Shown piece by piece: positions 42,951 to 52,734 of a stretch of 64,000 bases of DNA. The DNA comes from Paenibacillus pinistramenti. Lineage in GTDB: Bacteria; Bacillota; Bacilli; Paenibacillales; Paenibacillaceae. The translations under genes and the position numbers were made by a program. The DNA is taken from the NCBI RefSeq assembly GCF_005869875.1, contig NZ_VAWG01000003.1, positions 62,001 to 126,000 of the forward strand, written 5' to 3'. Each line of letters opens with the position of its first letter. Within the stretch, counting starts at the first letter, position 1. Under the pieces are notes generated by a model. That model worked only from the letters and a program-made list of their open reading frames with translations. It ran no database searches and had not been told where the DNA came from.

Positions 42951-43490
42951 TTACAGCGTTTTGTCGCCTGGCTTCCAGTTCATTGGGCAAAGTCCGCCGG
43001 ATTGCAGAGCTTGAAGCACGCGAAGTGTTTCTTCTACGCTGCGGCCCACGTCGTTGTGGTTAACAACCTGGTACTTCAGTTCGCCTTCTGGATCGATGAT
43101 GAACAATCCGCGCAGTGCTACGCCTTCTTCTTCAATCAGGATGCCGTAATCATCAGCAACTTTCTTCGTGATGTCGGAAGCGAGCGGGAAGTTCAGTTGT
43201 CCCAATCCGTTGTTTTCTTTAGCAGTGTTGATCCAAGCTTTGTGGCTGTGGACGGAGTCAATGCTGACGCCCAGAATTTCCGTGTCCAGTTCTTTGAATT
43301 GATCAGCAGCATCGCTCAGAGCTGTAATTTCAGTAGGACATACAAATGTGAAGTCCAGCGGATAGAAGAAGAATACCAGCCATTTGCCGCGGTAGTCGGA
43401 CAATTTTGCATGTCCAAATTCTTTACCGTCCCCCGATACTGTCTCCATGCTGAAATCTGGTGCTGGTCTTCCAACCAAACGTTGTGCCAT
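42951..43490 (-). CDS. 2-Cys peroxiredoxin (AhpC/TSA family, YkuU-like)
   Basis: 179 residues. Reduces peroxides with thiols. The peroxidatic Cys51 is in FTFVCPTE and the resolving Cys168 in GGLCPMNW. No AhpF partner is adjacent. AAAGGAGGAATT precedes ATG. The upstream region holds a sigma-A promoter and a perfect 7-1-7 PerR box (43624-43638), so it is probably peroxide-inducible. This adds support to the assignment as a peroxide-defence enzyme. Confidence 0.95.
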   Translation of the reverse strand: MAQRLVGRPAPDFSMETVSGDGKEFGHAKLSDYRGKWLVFFFYPLDFTFVCPTEITALSDAADQFKELDTEILGVSIDSVHSHKAWINTAKENNGLGQLNFPLASDITKKVADDYGILIEEEGVALRGLFIIDPEGELKYQVVNHNDVGRSVEETLRVLQALQSGGLCPMNWKPGDKTL

Positions 43491-43574
43491 GAATAAATTC
43501 CTCCTTTAAATATGTAAGGTCGCATTAACCGCTCCCCGTTTGATGAATGATAATGTTTTTCATTTACAAAATTG

Positions 43575-43604
43575 ATGTTATCATCTCTACATATTTAAAG
43601 TCAA
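43575..43604 (-). promoter_or_regulatory. sigma-A promoter of the peroxiredoxin gene
   Basis: -35 TTGACT (43599-43604) and -10 TAACAT (43575-43580), 18 bases apart on the minus strand. Confidence 0.6.
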
Positions 43605-43623
43605 GATTATAGTCATTACTTTT

Positions 43624-43638
43624 TTATAATTATTATAA
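43624..43638. promoter_or_regulatory. PerR box
   Basis: TTATAATTATTATAA, a perfect match to the Bacillus PerR consensus. It is 19 bases upstream of the peroxiredoxin -35 and ends next to the leuB stop codon. Confidence 0.75.
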
Positions 43639-44715
43639 TTAACCCATTGCTGCCACAATCAAATCGCCCATGGCGTCCGTTCCTACAGCGGAGGATGGGT
43701 CTACTGCAATATCCCCGGTACGGTGGCCGGCATCCAGCACCTGCTTGACTGCCTTCTCGATCGCATCTGCCGCATCCTCATAACCGAAGGTCATCCGGAG
43801 CATCAGCGCTACAGACAGGATTGTAGCAATCGGATTGGCCTTGTTCTGTCCGGCAATATCAGGAGCGGAGCCGTGAACCGGTTCGTAGAGGCCAAAGCTG
43901 CCTTCACCAAGTGAAGCGGAAGATAACATCCCGATCGAGCCTGTCAGCATTGCGGCTTCATCGCTCAGGATGTCCCCGAACATGTTCTCCGTAACGATAA
44001 CGTCAAAGCTTGAAGGACGGCGGAGCAGCTGCATCGCGCAGTTGTCGACAAGCACATGCTCAAGCTCCACATCCGGATATTCCGGCGCAACCCGGTTAAC
44101 TACTTCACGCCACAGCCGTGACGTTTCAAGCACGTTGGCTTTGTCCACAGAAGCCAGCTTCTTGCGGCGTTTGCCTGCAATTTCAAAAGCCTGGCGCACG
44201 ATCCGTTCGACTTCGCTTACGTTATATGTACAAGTGTCCACAGCCTCTTGGCCCTGTTCACTGTCGCGGCGGTATTTCTCCCCGAAATAAATGCCTCCGG
44301 TCAGCTCCCGCACTACGATCAGATCTGTTCCTTCCAGCACCTCAGGCTTTAAAGTGGAAGCGTCCTTCAGGCAGTCGAAGACAACAGCAGGACGCAGGTT
44401 GGAGAACAGCCCGAGTGCCTTGCGGATGCCCAGCAGTCCTGTCTCTGGACGCAGCTCCTTCGGATTGCTGTCCCATTTAGGGCCGCCTACAGCTCCAAGC
44501 AGAACGGCATCGGCTTTCTTACAAACCTCAAGTGTTTCTTCCGGCAGCGGAGTTCCTTTCTCATCAATCGCAATCCCGCCGAACAGAGCATGCTCGGTTT
44601 CAAACCGGTATCCAAACAACTCTTCCGTTCTCTTCAATACTTTCTCTGCTTCTCTAACGACTTCCGGTCCGATGCCGTCTCCGGAAATTACCGCAATCTT
44701 CTTCACTTCTGCCAC
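43639..44715 (-). CDS. leuB: 3-isopropylmalate dehydrogenase
   Basis: 358 residues. Third enzyme of leucine synthesis, NAD-dependent oxidative decarboxylation. [10 protein letters not shown] at the N-terminus, [11 protein letters not shown] (substrate-binding Arg), [12 protein letters not shown] and [14 protein letters not shown] fit LeuB. GTG 44715 follows GAGGAGAGG; the frame goes on to 44763. leuA, leuC and leuD are absent here, so it is split from the usual leu operon. It follows the ilvC terminator and so needs its own promoter (44754-44782 is a candidate). Confidence 0.95.
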   Translation of the reverse strand: MAEVKKIAVISGDGIGPEVVREAEKVLKRTEELFGYRFETEHALFGGIAIDEKGTPLPEETLEVCKKADAVLLGAVGGPKWDSNPKELRPETGLLGIRKALGLFSNLRPAVVFDCLKDASTLKPEVLEGTDLIVVRELTGGIYFGEKYRRDSEQGQEAVDTCTYNVSEVERIVRQAFEIAGKRRKKLASVDKANVLETSRLWREVVNRVAPEYPDVELEHVLVDNCAMQLLRRPSSFDVIVTENMFGDILSDEAAMLTGSIGMLSSASLGEGSFGLYEPVHGSAPDIAGQNKANPIATILSVALMLRMTFGYEDAADAIEKAVKQVLDAGHRTGDIAVDPSSAVGTDAMGDLIVAAMG

Positions 44716-44753
44716 GTTGATCCTCTCCTCAGCACGATTTTTCATCTTCTTTA

Positions 44754-44782
44754 TTTGTAACATAGCAGGGCAGTGTTGCCAA
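44754..44782 (-). promoter_or_regulatory. candidate promoter of leuB
   Basis: -35 TTGGCA (44777-44782) and -10 TACAAA (44754-44759), 17 bases apart on the minus strand. Confidence 0.4.
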
Positions 44783-44836
44783 AGATATAGAAGCTATTAA
44801 GCTAATAGGATTAGCCTATAGCCCTCTTTGTGAGTA

Positions 44837-44878
44837 TAAAAAAATACGGCGCACGCAGCTAAGCTGCGCGGCCGTATT
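44837..44878 (-). terminator. terminator of ilvB-ilvN-ilvC
   Basis: AATACGGC and GCCGTATT arms with an internal GCAGCTTAGCTGC, then TTTTTTTAT on the minus strand. Confidence 0.85.
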
Positions 44879-44910
44879 GTTCAGACATCTATTCGCCTGA
44901 TGTCTTATTC

Positions 44911-46047
<1,137 letters not shown>

Positions 46048-46097
46048 TTATAAGATATAAGATCGGCTCAAATCCCCGCTCATGAGCAGGCTGAGAA

Positions 46098-46589
46098 TCA
46101 GGCGTTGCCTCTGGTCATGGCTGTTACGCCGGTGCGGGACAGCTCTTGAATTCCATAGGGCTTCAGAAGCTCCAGCATGGCATTAATTTTCTCGGTGTCA
46201 CCTACTACCTGGATCATCATGTTCTTGGTGCCGATATCCACAACCGATGCGCGGAAGGTATCTGCCAGCGATTTGATTTCCGGGCGTTCAGCCGGTTCTG
46301 CTTTCACTTTGATCAGAGCCAGCTCGCGTGAAACCATCGGTTTGGAGCTCAGGTTCACGACTTTAATGACATCAATCAGCTTATAAAGCTGCTTCTCGAT
46401 TTGCTCCAGCGTCTGGTCATCGCCTTCAGTGACGATAACCATCCGGGAAAGTCCTTCTTCCTCGGACTGGCCTACCGTAATGCTTTCAATATTGAAGCCG
46501 CGCCGGCCAAAAAGGCCGGACACACGCTGCAATACACCTGGCTGATCGTTTACGGATACAGCTATCGCATGTTTTGTAGTCGTCATCAT
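46098..46589 (-). CDS. ilvN: acetolactate synthase small (regulatory) subunit
   Basis: 163 residues. N-terminal ACT domain (IAVSVNDQPGVLQRVSGLFGRRGFNIESITVG) that binds valine to give feedback inhibition, followed by the C-terminal regulatory domain. Its ATG overlaps the ilvB stop (ATGA), so translation is coupled. The homolog is called ilvH in some Bacillus. Confidence 0.96.
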   Translation of the reverse strand: MMTTTKHAIAVSVNDQPGVLQRVSGLFGRRGFNIESITVGQSEEEGLSRMVIVTEGDDQTLEQIEKQLYKLIDVIKVVNLSSKPMVSRELALIKVKAEPAERPEIKSLADTFRASVVDIGTKNMMIQVVGDTEKINAMLELLKPYGIQELSRTGVTAMTRGNA

Positions 46590-48331
46590 TCACAATCCCC
46601 CATCAGCATTTGATCAATGGTAGAACCTTGAGTAACCATCGGATATACGTTCTCGTTCTTGTTCACCACGAACTCTACCAATACAGGTCCCGGTGTCTCC
46701 ATCGCCTCGCGCCAAACGGCTTCAGCATCCTCTTTGTTCGTTGCCCGCAGTCCTTTAACGCCGTAGGCCTCTGCCAGCTTCACAAAATCAGGGCTGCCAG
46801 ATAAATCGATGTGGCTGTACCGGTTCTCGTAGATCAGTTCCTGCCACTGCCGCACCATCCCGAGTACCTGATTGTTGATGACCACAATCTTAACAGGAAT
46901 TTTGTTAATGGCACAGATCGCAAGCTCCTGGGAACACATCTGCATGCCGCCGTCACCGTTAATGGAGATGACAAGCCGGTCCGGATGGGCCATCTGCGCC
47001 CCGATTGCCGACGGGAAGCCAAATCCCATTGTTCCGAGTCCGCCGGAGGTAATCCAGGAGCGCGGATGGTTGAATTTGTAATATTGGGCTGCCCACATCT
47101 GATGCTGGCCAACGTCCGTTGTCACAATCGCTGCCCCTTGGGTCGTACGGTTCAGCATTTCAATGACCCATTGCGGTTTTAAACCGTCATTTGAATCCTT
47201 ATATTTGAAAGGTTTGTCGGCTTTCCACTGCTGAACCTGGTCACGCCAGGCATCTGCCTGCTCTGCACGTGCAACGAGCTTGTTTAACTGCTCCAGCACC
47301 GTTTTGACATCCCCTACAACCGGGATATCCGCATGAACGTTCTTCCCGATTTCAGCCGGATCGATGTCGATGTGGATGATCTTTGCTTTAGGAGCGAATC
47401 CATCAAGCTTACCGGTTACCCGGTCATCGAAGCGCGCCCCGATACAAATCAACAGATCCGACTGCTGAATCGCATTGTTTGCTGTATAAGTACCGTGCAT
47501 ACCCGGCATGCCCATCCAAAGACGGTTGCCGCTTGGGAATCCGCCAAGTCCAAGCAGGGTGGTCGTTACCGGAATTTCCGTTTTCTCTGCAAAATCAAGC
47601 AGTTCCTCGTGTCCGCCAGAGTAAACAACCCCGCCGCCTGCCAAAATGACCGGCCGCTCTGCTTCCTTAATAGCTGCCGCTACCTTATCCAGCTGGAGCC
47701 GGTTAGGCGCGATCGTTGGATTGTAGCCGCGGAGCTTCATGGTTTTCTCCGGTTCAAACAGCGTTGCTGCAGCGGATACGTCCTTTGGAATATCAATGAG
47801 CACCGGGCCTTTTCTGCCTGTGTTCGCGATATGAAAGGCTTCATGAATGATGCGGGCCAAGTCCTTCACGTCTCTTACCAGATAGCTGTGCTTCGTAATT
47901 GGCATCGTGATGCCGGTAATATCAGCCTCCTGGAAGGCGTCAGTTCCGATCAGCTGCTGGTTGACGTTCCCTGTAATGACTACCAGCGGAACCGAATCCA
48001 TGTAAGCCGTGGCTATGCCCGTAACCAGGTTCGTGGCGCCAGGACCTGAAGTCGCAATACATACGCCCACTTTGCCGCTTGCTCTGGCATACCCGTCGGC
48101 TGCATGAATAGCGCCCTGCTCGTGCCTGGTGAGCAAATGATGGAAATCACTGAACCCGTAAAGCGCATCGTAGATATATAAGACTGCTCCTCCCGGATAT
48201 CCAAAGACGCATTCCACGCCTTCCAGCAGCAAGCTTCTAAGTAAAACCTCCGAACCGGTAATGACCTCAGGTTTCATCCATTTCTCACGTAGTTGTTCAG
48301 TTGACTTGATTTCTTGGGATTCCGTTTTCAC
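46586..48331 (-). CDS. ilvB: acetolactate synthase large (catalytic) subunit
   Basis: 581 residues. ThDP-dependent condensation of pyruvate to acetolactate or acetohydroxybutyrate. GYPGGAVLYIYDAL with the LTRHEQGAIHAADGYAR region holds the catalytic Glu. GDGGMQMCSQELAI with NNQVLGMV is the ThDP/Mg motif. GTG 48331 follows GAGGAGG; the longer frame to 48373 lacks a site. The leader is a T-box. Confidence 0.96.
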   Translation of the reverse strand: MKTESQEIKSTEQLREKWMKPEVITGSEVLLRSLLLEGVECVFGYPGGAVLYIYDALYGFSDFHHLLTRHEQGAIHAADGYARASGKVGVCIATSGPGATNLVTGIATAYMDSVPLVVITGNVNQQLIGTDAFQEADITGITMPITKHSYLVRDVKDLARIIHEAFHIANTGRKGPVLIDIPKDVSAAATLFEPEKTMKLRGYNPTIAPNRLQLDKVAAAIKEAERPVILAGGGVVYSGGHEELLDFAEKTEIPVTTTLLGLGGFPSGNRLWMGMPGMHGTYTANNAIQQSDLLICIGARFDDRVTGKLDGFAPKAKIIHIDIDPAEIGKNVHADIPVVGDVKTVLEQLNKLVARAEQADAWRDQVQQWKADKPFKYKDSNDGLKPQWVIEMLNRTTQGAAIVTTDVGQHQMWAAQYYKFNHPRSWITSGGLGTMGFGFPSAIGAQMAHPDRLVISINGDGGMQMCSQELAICAINKIPVKIVVINNQVLGMVRQWQELIYENRYSHIDLSGSPDFVKLAEAYGVKGLRATNKEDAEAVWREAMETPGPVLVEFVVNKNENVYPMVTQGSTIDQMLMGDCE

Positions 48332-48373
48332 TTTACGTTTCCTCCTCTCAGGTCTGACGGACAGCAGCAACAA

Positions 48374-48756
48374 AAAAACCTTCCACCCACTCGCAGCGTC
48401 ATATCGCTAGAGGGGCGAAAGGTTTATACTCCTTACGCGGTACCACCCAAATTCACAAGGCATCTCGCAATGCCAAGTCTTGGCGGGTAAATAAAGAGCC
48501 TTACAGCGTTCTTTAACTTACCCTTTATCCGTAACGTGGACTTAACGGTTCCCCCTATTCACTGCTTTCGGAAGTTATTAACAGAGTGTTAATAACATTT
48601 CTTGGCACCTTTCAGGAAAACAGCTCCGAGGTGAGCGCGCATTAAGGGAGTAATGGTGGTGGTCTCAGCAAATCCATCCACTCTCTGAGCATAGAGCCCT
48701 TAAGCTTCGTCCTCTTCATAGCCATTAGTTTATAGCTTTAAATGGTTAAAATGGTT
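48374..48756 (-). ncRNA. T-box leader of ilvB-ilvN-ilvC
   Basis: GGGTGGTACCGCG (48436-48450 region) precedes a terminator with AAACCTTTCGCCCCTC and GAGTGGGTGGAAGGTTTTTTTG. CTC (48633-48635) followed by ACCTCGGAG matches a Leu specifier, so uncharged tRNA-Leu should switch the operon on. The Leu assignment rests on one triplet. Confidence 0.9.
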
Positions 48757-48762
48757 AGGAAC

Positions 48763-48792
48763 ATTATATGTTCACCTCACACGTTAAGTCAA
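48763..48792 (-). promoter_or_regulatory. sigma-A promoter of the ilvB leader
   Basis: -35 TTGACT (48787-48792) and -10 TATAAT (48763-48768), 18 bases apart on the minus strand. Confidence 0.8.
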
Positions 48793-48886
48793 GAGTTAAG
48801 AATTTATTTTTTTGGTTTGTAACTCCTGACAGGCTATCTACATAGGATACCCAAGACATTCACCCAGACCTAAGGAGGAATGCGCG

Positions 48887-49345
48887 GTGATCCGATATCG
48901 CAGACCTAAACAGGATGACCCTGTCATTTATAAACTGATCGAGAAAGAGCTTGTCCCCCAAAGCCATTTGCCTGCCGCTGAGCTGGAGAAGATCCGCAAG
49001 GAACTGCCGGCCCGAATGAAACGTGGCGTAACCTTAGTCGCTTCGGCCACTTACGATTCAGATCCTATTGCCTTTATCCATTTTATGATTCACGGGGAAC
49101 TGTTATTCATTGACATGATCGCAGTTGCCGGTAACCAGCAGCACAAACGCTATGGCAAAACCTTAATGGCAAAAGCCGAGCAATTCGGAGCTTCAAGAGG
49201 CTGCCTCCGCTCAAAAGTAATGGTGGACGCCGGAAATTCACACGCCCACCAGTTTTATACGAGATTAGGCTACCAGACCCTTCGATTCGTTCCTCAGTCG
49301 CAGTGCTACGAGATGGAGAAGCCGCTGTTTCTTCTTAAAATTTAA
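48887..49345 (+). CDS. GNAT-family N-acetyltransferase
   Basis: 152 residues. GNAT fold, with the acetyl-CoA motif A region FIDMIAVAGNQQHKRYGKTLMAKAE and the late ANSHAHQFYTRLGYQT-type motif B (NSHAHQFYTRLGY). Substrate unknown. GTG 48887 lies eight bases after AAGGAGGAA. It converges with the Gly/Tyr-rich gene and their stop codons overlap. Confidence 0.85.
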   Translation: MIRYRRPKQDDPVIYKLIEKELVPQSHLPAAELEKIRKELPARMKRGVTLVASATYDSDPIAFIHFMIHGELLFIDMIAVAGNQQHKRYGKTLMAKAEQFGASRGCLRSKVMVDAGNSHAHQFYTRLGYQTLRFVPQSQCYEMEKPLFLLKI

Positions 49346-49668
49346 ATAAAAAAGCCCGGGTAACCATAGCCGCCATAGCCGCCGTAACCGCCGTAGCCGC
49401 CATAGCCGTTGTAGCCATATCCCGGATGGTATCCGCCGCCGTAGCCGTAAGCATATGGCGCAGTGCCGATGGCCAGCAGATCAAATAAAGCCAGCGGTAT
49501 TATCGCTTTGGTCTTCACTTTTTTACCTGATTCCGGTTTTACATACAGACGTTTGCCGCTGATTCTCACCAGAGTTCCTGTCACCAGACCACCGTCTTTT
49601 TTATACGCAACGATTTTTTTGCCGACAAGCTGCTTTAACTGGGATTCCGATATACGAGCTTTCTTCAT
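49342..49668 (-). CDS. small protein with Gly/Tyr-rich tail
   Basis: 108 residues. The N-terminal half is basic (SESQLKQLVGKKIVAYKKDGG) and reads like a small SH3-like or KOW-type module with LVRISGKRLYVKP. The last 35 residues are GYGGYGGYGGYGY repeats encoded by a 9-base unit. Such Gly/Tyr tails occur in spore-coat and other surface proteins, but a coat role is only a guess. ATG 49668 follows AGGAGGG. Its stop overlaps the convergent acetyltransferase stop. Confidence 0.75.
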   Translation of the reverse strand: MKKARISESQLKQLVGKKIVAYKKDGGLVTGTLVRISGKRLYVKPESGKKVKTKAIIPLALFDLLAIGTAPYAYGYGGGYHPGYGYNGYGGYGGYGGYGGYGYPGFFI

Positions 49669-49845
49669 GATACTCCCTCCTCCTGCTTTATTCTTTTCAG
49701 AATATTCGGCATTGCGGAAGGATGTTTGTACAATTGCCCGGCCGATGAAAAATACACGGACAACGCTCAGCCGCTCAGCCGTTTCAAAGTACAAAAAAGG
49801 CGCCCAAAATGGGCGCCTTCTGCTCAAGACTTATGAAATAAGCGA

Positions 49846-50205
49846 TTAAGCGTTGATTTTTTCTTTAGCTACTGTTGCCAAAGAATTGAAAGCTGTGATG
49901 TCGTTAACAGCCAGATCCGCAAGCATTTTGCGGTTGATGTTCACTTCAGCCAGCTTGAGGCCGTACATCAATTTGCTGTAGGACAAGCCGTTTTGGCGTG
50001 CAGCAGCGTTGATACGAACGATCCACAATTTGCGGAAATCGCGTTTTTTCTGACGACGGTCACGGTAAGCGTAGAGCAGGGATTTGTTCACTTGCTCCTT
50101 AGCTGTTTTGAAGATGCGGTGTTTGGAACCGAAGTAACCTTTTGCAAGTTTCAGAATTTTCTTATGACGACGACGAACGACGAATCCGCCTTTAACTCTT
50201 GCCAT
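49846..50205 (-). CDS. rplT: ribosomal protein L20
   Basis: 119 residues. Large-subunit assembly protein with [26 protein letters not shown] and a basic N-terminal extension, then the [23 protein letters not shown]-terminal domain. In B. subtilis L20 represses the infC operon by binding its leader. Third gene of infC-rpmI-rplT. Confidence 0.98.
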   Translation of the reverse strand: MARVKGGFVVRRRHKKILKLAKGYFGSKHRIFKTAKEQVNKSLLYAYRDRRQKKRDFRKLWIVRINAAARQNGLSYSKLMYGLKLAEVNINRKMLADLAVNDITAFNSLATVAKEKINA

Positions 50206-50242
50206 AGTAATAAACCTCCCAGATAAATTGTTTAAAAATAGA

Positions 50243-50443
50243 CTATTTCAGGTTAGCCAAACCTTGTTTCAGACGGCTTACGTCGCCGGAATACATCACA
50301 GGGCTGTTAGCCAATACGCGTTTAGCGCGCTTGGATTTGTGGGACAGAAGGTGATTTCTGTTGGCTTTGTAACGTTTTACTTTACCAGTTCCCGTAATTT
50401 TGAAGCGGCCTTTAAGGCTGCTGTGTGTTTTCATTTTAGGCAT
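50243..50443 (-). CDS. rpmI: ribosomal protein L35
   Basis: 66 residues, very basic, with [23 protein letters not shown] and SHKSKRAKR. Part of the 50S subunit. It lies between infC and rplT as in Bacillus; ATG follows AGGGGGAAGA. Confidence 0.97.
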   Translation of the reverse strand: MPKMKTHSSLKGRFKITGTGKVKRYKANRNHLLSHKSKRAKRVLANSPVMYSGDVSRLKQGLANLK

Positions 50444-50476
50444 TAGGTCTTCCCCCTCATAGTTTATAAATGGCGC

Positions 50477-50986
50477 TTAATTCTTAGGCGCCAAAATCAT
50501 AATCATGCTTCGGCCTTCAAGCTTCGGCTGGCGTTCGATGCTGGACATTTCTGCCACTTCAGTCTTCACGCGCTCCAAAATTTTCTGACCGATATCGGCA
50601 TGAGCGATTTCACGACCGCGAAAACGAACAGAGCATTTCACTTTGTCGCCTTCATTCAAGAATTTGATCACGTTGCGAAGCTTCGTTTGGTAGTCATGTT
50701 CTTCAATGTTGGAACGGAACCAGACTTCCTTGATGTCCACGATCTTCTGATTCTTACGGGCTTCCTTGTCTTTCTTCTGCTGCTCATAACGGAATTTACC
50801 GTAATCCATAATCCGGCACACCGGCGGTTTAGCCGTCGGCGCAATATTTACCAAGTCCAGATTCAAGTCGACAGCCATCTGCTGTGCTTCACGAATCGGT
50901 TTGATGCCGATCTGCTCGCCGTCTGGTCCAACCAAACGAACTTCTTTCGCCCGAATCTCGTCATTGATCAAATGTTCCTTACTGAT
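50477..50986 (-). CDS. infC: translation initiation factor IF-3
   Basis: 169 residues. Binds the 30S subunit and checks start codons. The N-domain INDEIRAKEVRLVGPDGEQIG and C-domain KEVWFRSNIEEHDYQTKLRN are intact. The likely start is a rare ATC at 50986, nine bases after GGAGG, giving the residues ISKEHL before LINDEIRA. The only ordinary codon is TTG 50971, whose upstream bases lack a ribosome site. Non-AUG starts in infC are known in other bacteria, where IF-3 limits its own translation. Confidence 0.95.
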   Translation of the reverse strand: MSKEHLINDEIRAKEVRLVGPDGEQIGIKPIREAQQMAVDLNLDLVNIAPTAKPPVCRIMDYGKFRYEQQKKDKEARKNQKIVDIKEVWFRSNIEEHDYQTKLRNVIKFLNEGDKVKCSVRFRGREIAHADIGQKILERVKTEVAEMSSIERQPKLEGRSMIMILAPKN

Positions 50987-51211
50987 AGTTCTCCACCTCC
51001 AAAAAGGATGGCCGCAGCAAGCGGCTTAAATATTGTATTTCAAAAATGAAAAGGGATGCGGGTCAGACACCCGCATCCCAAATTGATCGTCCATTTCATC
51101 ATGAATATTTCATTCATAAGTTTTGGTCGGATCAAAACCAGCCAACAATTGTCGGACAGGTGAGAAGCGGCAGCCTCTTCTTACAATCCAATATTCGTCA
51201 TTCACAACACT
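50987..51211 (-). ncRNA. infC operon leader, L20-type attenuator
   Basis: A 225-base leader from the promoter at 51218-51247. It contains a strong hairpin (GGGATGCGGG and CCCGCATCCC, 51053-51079) followed by a T-rich run, 60 bases before infC. Operon, position and terminator match the L20 autoregulatory leader of Firmicutes. I did not trace the L20-binding fold. Confidence 0.65.
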
Positions 51212-51217
51212 TTGATT

Positions 51218-51247
51218 AATATACCACATTTCATCCGCTTATGTCAA
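51218..51247 (-). promoter_or_regulatory. sigma-A promoter of infC-rpmI-rplT
   Basis: -35 TTGACA (51242-51247) and -10 TATATT (51218-51223), 18 bases apart on the minus strand. Confidence 0.75.
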
Positions 51248-51273
51248 CAAGCTTCAGCAAACTTTATCGGATG

Positions 51274-52512
51274 CTATCCCTGTTTGCTCTGTACCTCTTC
51301 CAGGCGCACTACCCGTGTATGCTGGGTATGGCTCCACTGCTTGTTGTTTTGCGTGAAGAAGGCGTAGAACGTAATCGGATACCAGGAAATCAGGTATACC
51401 GGGAACAAAATCAGATACAGATACACTTTCTTGAACGTTACCTTCTCCAGAGCCATAGCCAGGAGGAACGTAATTACGTTAGCTCCCACCGCAAAGAACG
51501 ATGCCCACACCGGAAGGTAGGAATACAGCGTCGAGAAATGCGGCCCTCTGAACAAGGATTGATCTGCCCAAACCAGTGCAGCAAGCAAAAAGGTAATCAG
51601 CACGATGTAGACGTTGACCGCGTACAGCGCCATATCCATCTTGATCAGGCTGCGTTCTTTAATGCTCTTCCACAGCAGAGGGAAGAAGTAACGACGGGCA
51701 ACGGTAAAGTGACCCTGCATCCAGCGCAGGCGCTGGCGCGCCGAAGCTTTAAAGGACAGCGGCTTCTCGTCAAACAGCTTGGCGTCGTAGTTAAATACCG
51801 GATGAACGCCCCGGTCTACACAGCGCATTGTGAACTCCAGGTCCTCAACCAGACTGGTTGCGCCCCAGCCCATTTCCTTCAGCAGATTGGTTTCGAAACA
51901 CATTCCCGTACCGCCGAGGAAGTTCGCCATGCGCAGATTGTGGCGGGACAGCTGCCACAAGCGGTTTACATACCAGTAGGAAATCCCATAGGATGCAGTG
52001 ATCCAGGAGTCCTCCGGATTTTTGGTATCAATGTAGCCTTGGATGACTCTGGCCCCTTCGCAGAGGTCGTTGTTCATCTCTTTCAGGAAATCGGGATGCG
52101 CCAGGTTGTCGGCATCAAACATGACGATCGCGTCGTATTGCCGCGGCATTTCCCATAATTTCTTCAGCATCCACTCGATCGCAAAACCTTTGCCGCGCTG
52201 GTTGTTATTCGTGCGCACGCAGGCATTCATGCCATGCGAACGGACGATTTCGGCTGTACGGTCCGTACAGTTATCGCAGATGACGAAGACGTCATACAGC
52301 TCCCGCGGGTAATTCAGCTCCTTCAAATTCTCCATCAGAGCCCCTACAACCTGCTCTTCATTGTGCGCCGCGACCAGTATGGCAAAGGATTTCTCCGGTG
52401 CATGCTGTATCTTGCGCTTCTTTCTGTACATGCCGAACAATGAGAATACGAACTGATACACGGCGATCACCGCCAGAATAATCTGGAGGGTAATCAATAA
52501 GCCATCGAACAT
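51274..52512 (-). CDS. membrane glycosyltransferase family 2
   Basis: 412 residues. One N-terminal membrane helix, a cytoplasmic GT-A domain with VAAHNEEQVV, VICDNCTDRT and MFDADN (metal-binding acidic motifs), the later SLVEDLEF, and RQRLRWMQGH (a Q-x-x-RW motif of processive enzymes), then about three C-terminal helices. It resembles cellulose- and hyaluronan-synthase-like enzymes that make a polysaccharide; the sugar is unknown. There is no ribosome site stronger than GGGGGCTGC. It ends close to the infC promoter, and its 190-base leader is structured. Confidence 0.85.
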   Translation of the reverse strand: MFDGLLITLQIILAVIAVYQFVFSLFGMYRKKRKIQHAPEKSFAILVAAHNEEQVVGALMENLKELNYPRELYDVFVICDNCTDRTAEIVRSHGMNACVRTNNNQRGKGFAIEWMLKKLWEMPRQYDAIVMFDADNLAHPDFLKEMNNDLCEGARVIQGYIDTKNPEDSWITASYGISYWYVNRLWQLSRHNLRMANFLGGTGMCFETNLLKEMGWGATSLVEDLEFTMRCVDRGVHPVFNYDAKLFDEKPLSFKASARQRLRWMQGHFTVARRYFFPLLWKSIKERSLIKMDMALYAVNVYIVLITFLLAALVWADQSLFRGPHFSTLYSYLPVWASFFAVGANVITFLLAMALEKVTFKKVYLYLILFPVYLISWYPITFYAFFTQNNKQWSHTQHTRVVRLEEVQSKQG

Positions 52513-52699
52513 GATTCTCTGCAGCCCCCTTTTTTTTAACCCTGTTGAATGATTTGCTTTGTCTCTTTCTCTCTCTAAGATCAGTGTTCTTTGTTTATTA
52601 TCACTGGTCCATAATGCGTTGCGCGGACTTAAGCCCGCTGACCACCTTCACTGCAGTTTACTTCATTTGCGGGTTTGCAACCGCGACGAACAAGATGCC
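52513..52699 (-). other. structured 5' leader of the GT2 gene, no assigned motif
   Basis: From the promoter at 52706-52734 the transcript would carry GTTGC ... GCAAC closing a ~75-base region, plus a GCGGGCTTAAGTCCGC hairpin, an ACTGCAGT palindrome and a CCCGC/GCGGG alternative pairing. I looked for GEMM (c-di-GMP), ydaO and preQ1 cores and saw none. Confidence 0.45.
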
Positions 52700-52705
52700 A
52701 TAACG

Positions 52706-52734
52706 ATTCTCTATGACTTTTCTTTATTTGTCAA
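52706..52734 (-). promoter_or_regulatory. sigma-A promoter of the GT2 gene
   Basis: -35 TTGACA (52729-52734) and -10 GAGAAT (52706-52711), 17 bases apart on the minus strand. Bases 52740-53195 are AT-rich and hold no gene that I can support. Confidence 0.6.

Noticed and set aside
52513-52699. c-di-GMP (GEMM) riboswitch before the GT2 gene
   Set aside because: A GCAAACC string occurs, but the required GGGACGCAAAGCC partner and tetraloop receptor are not present.
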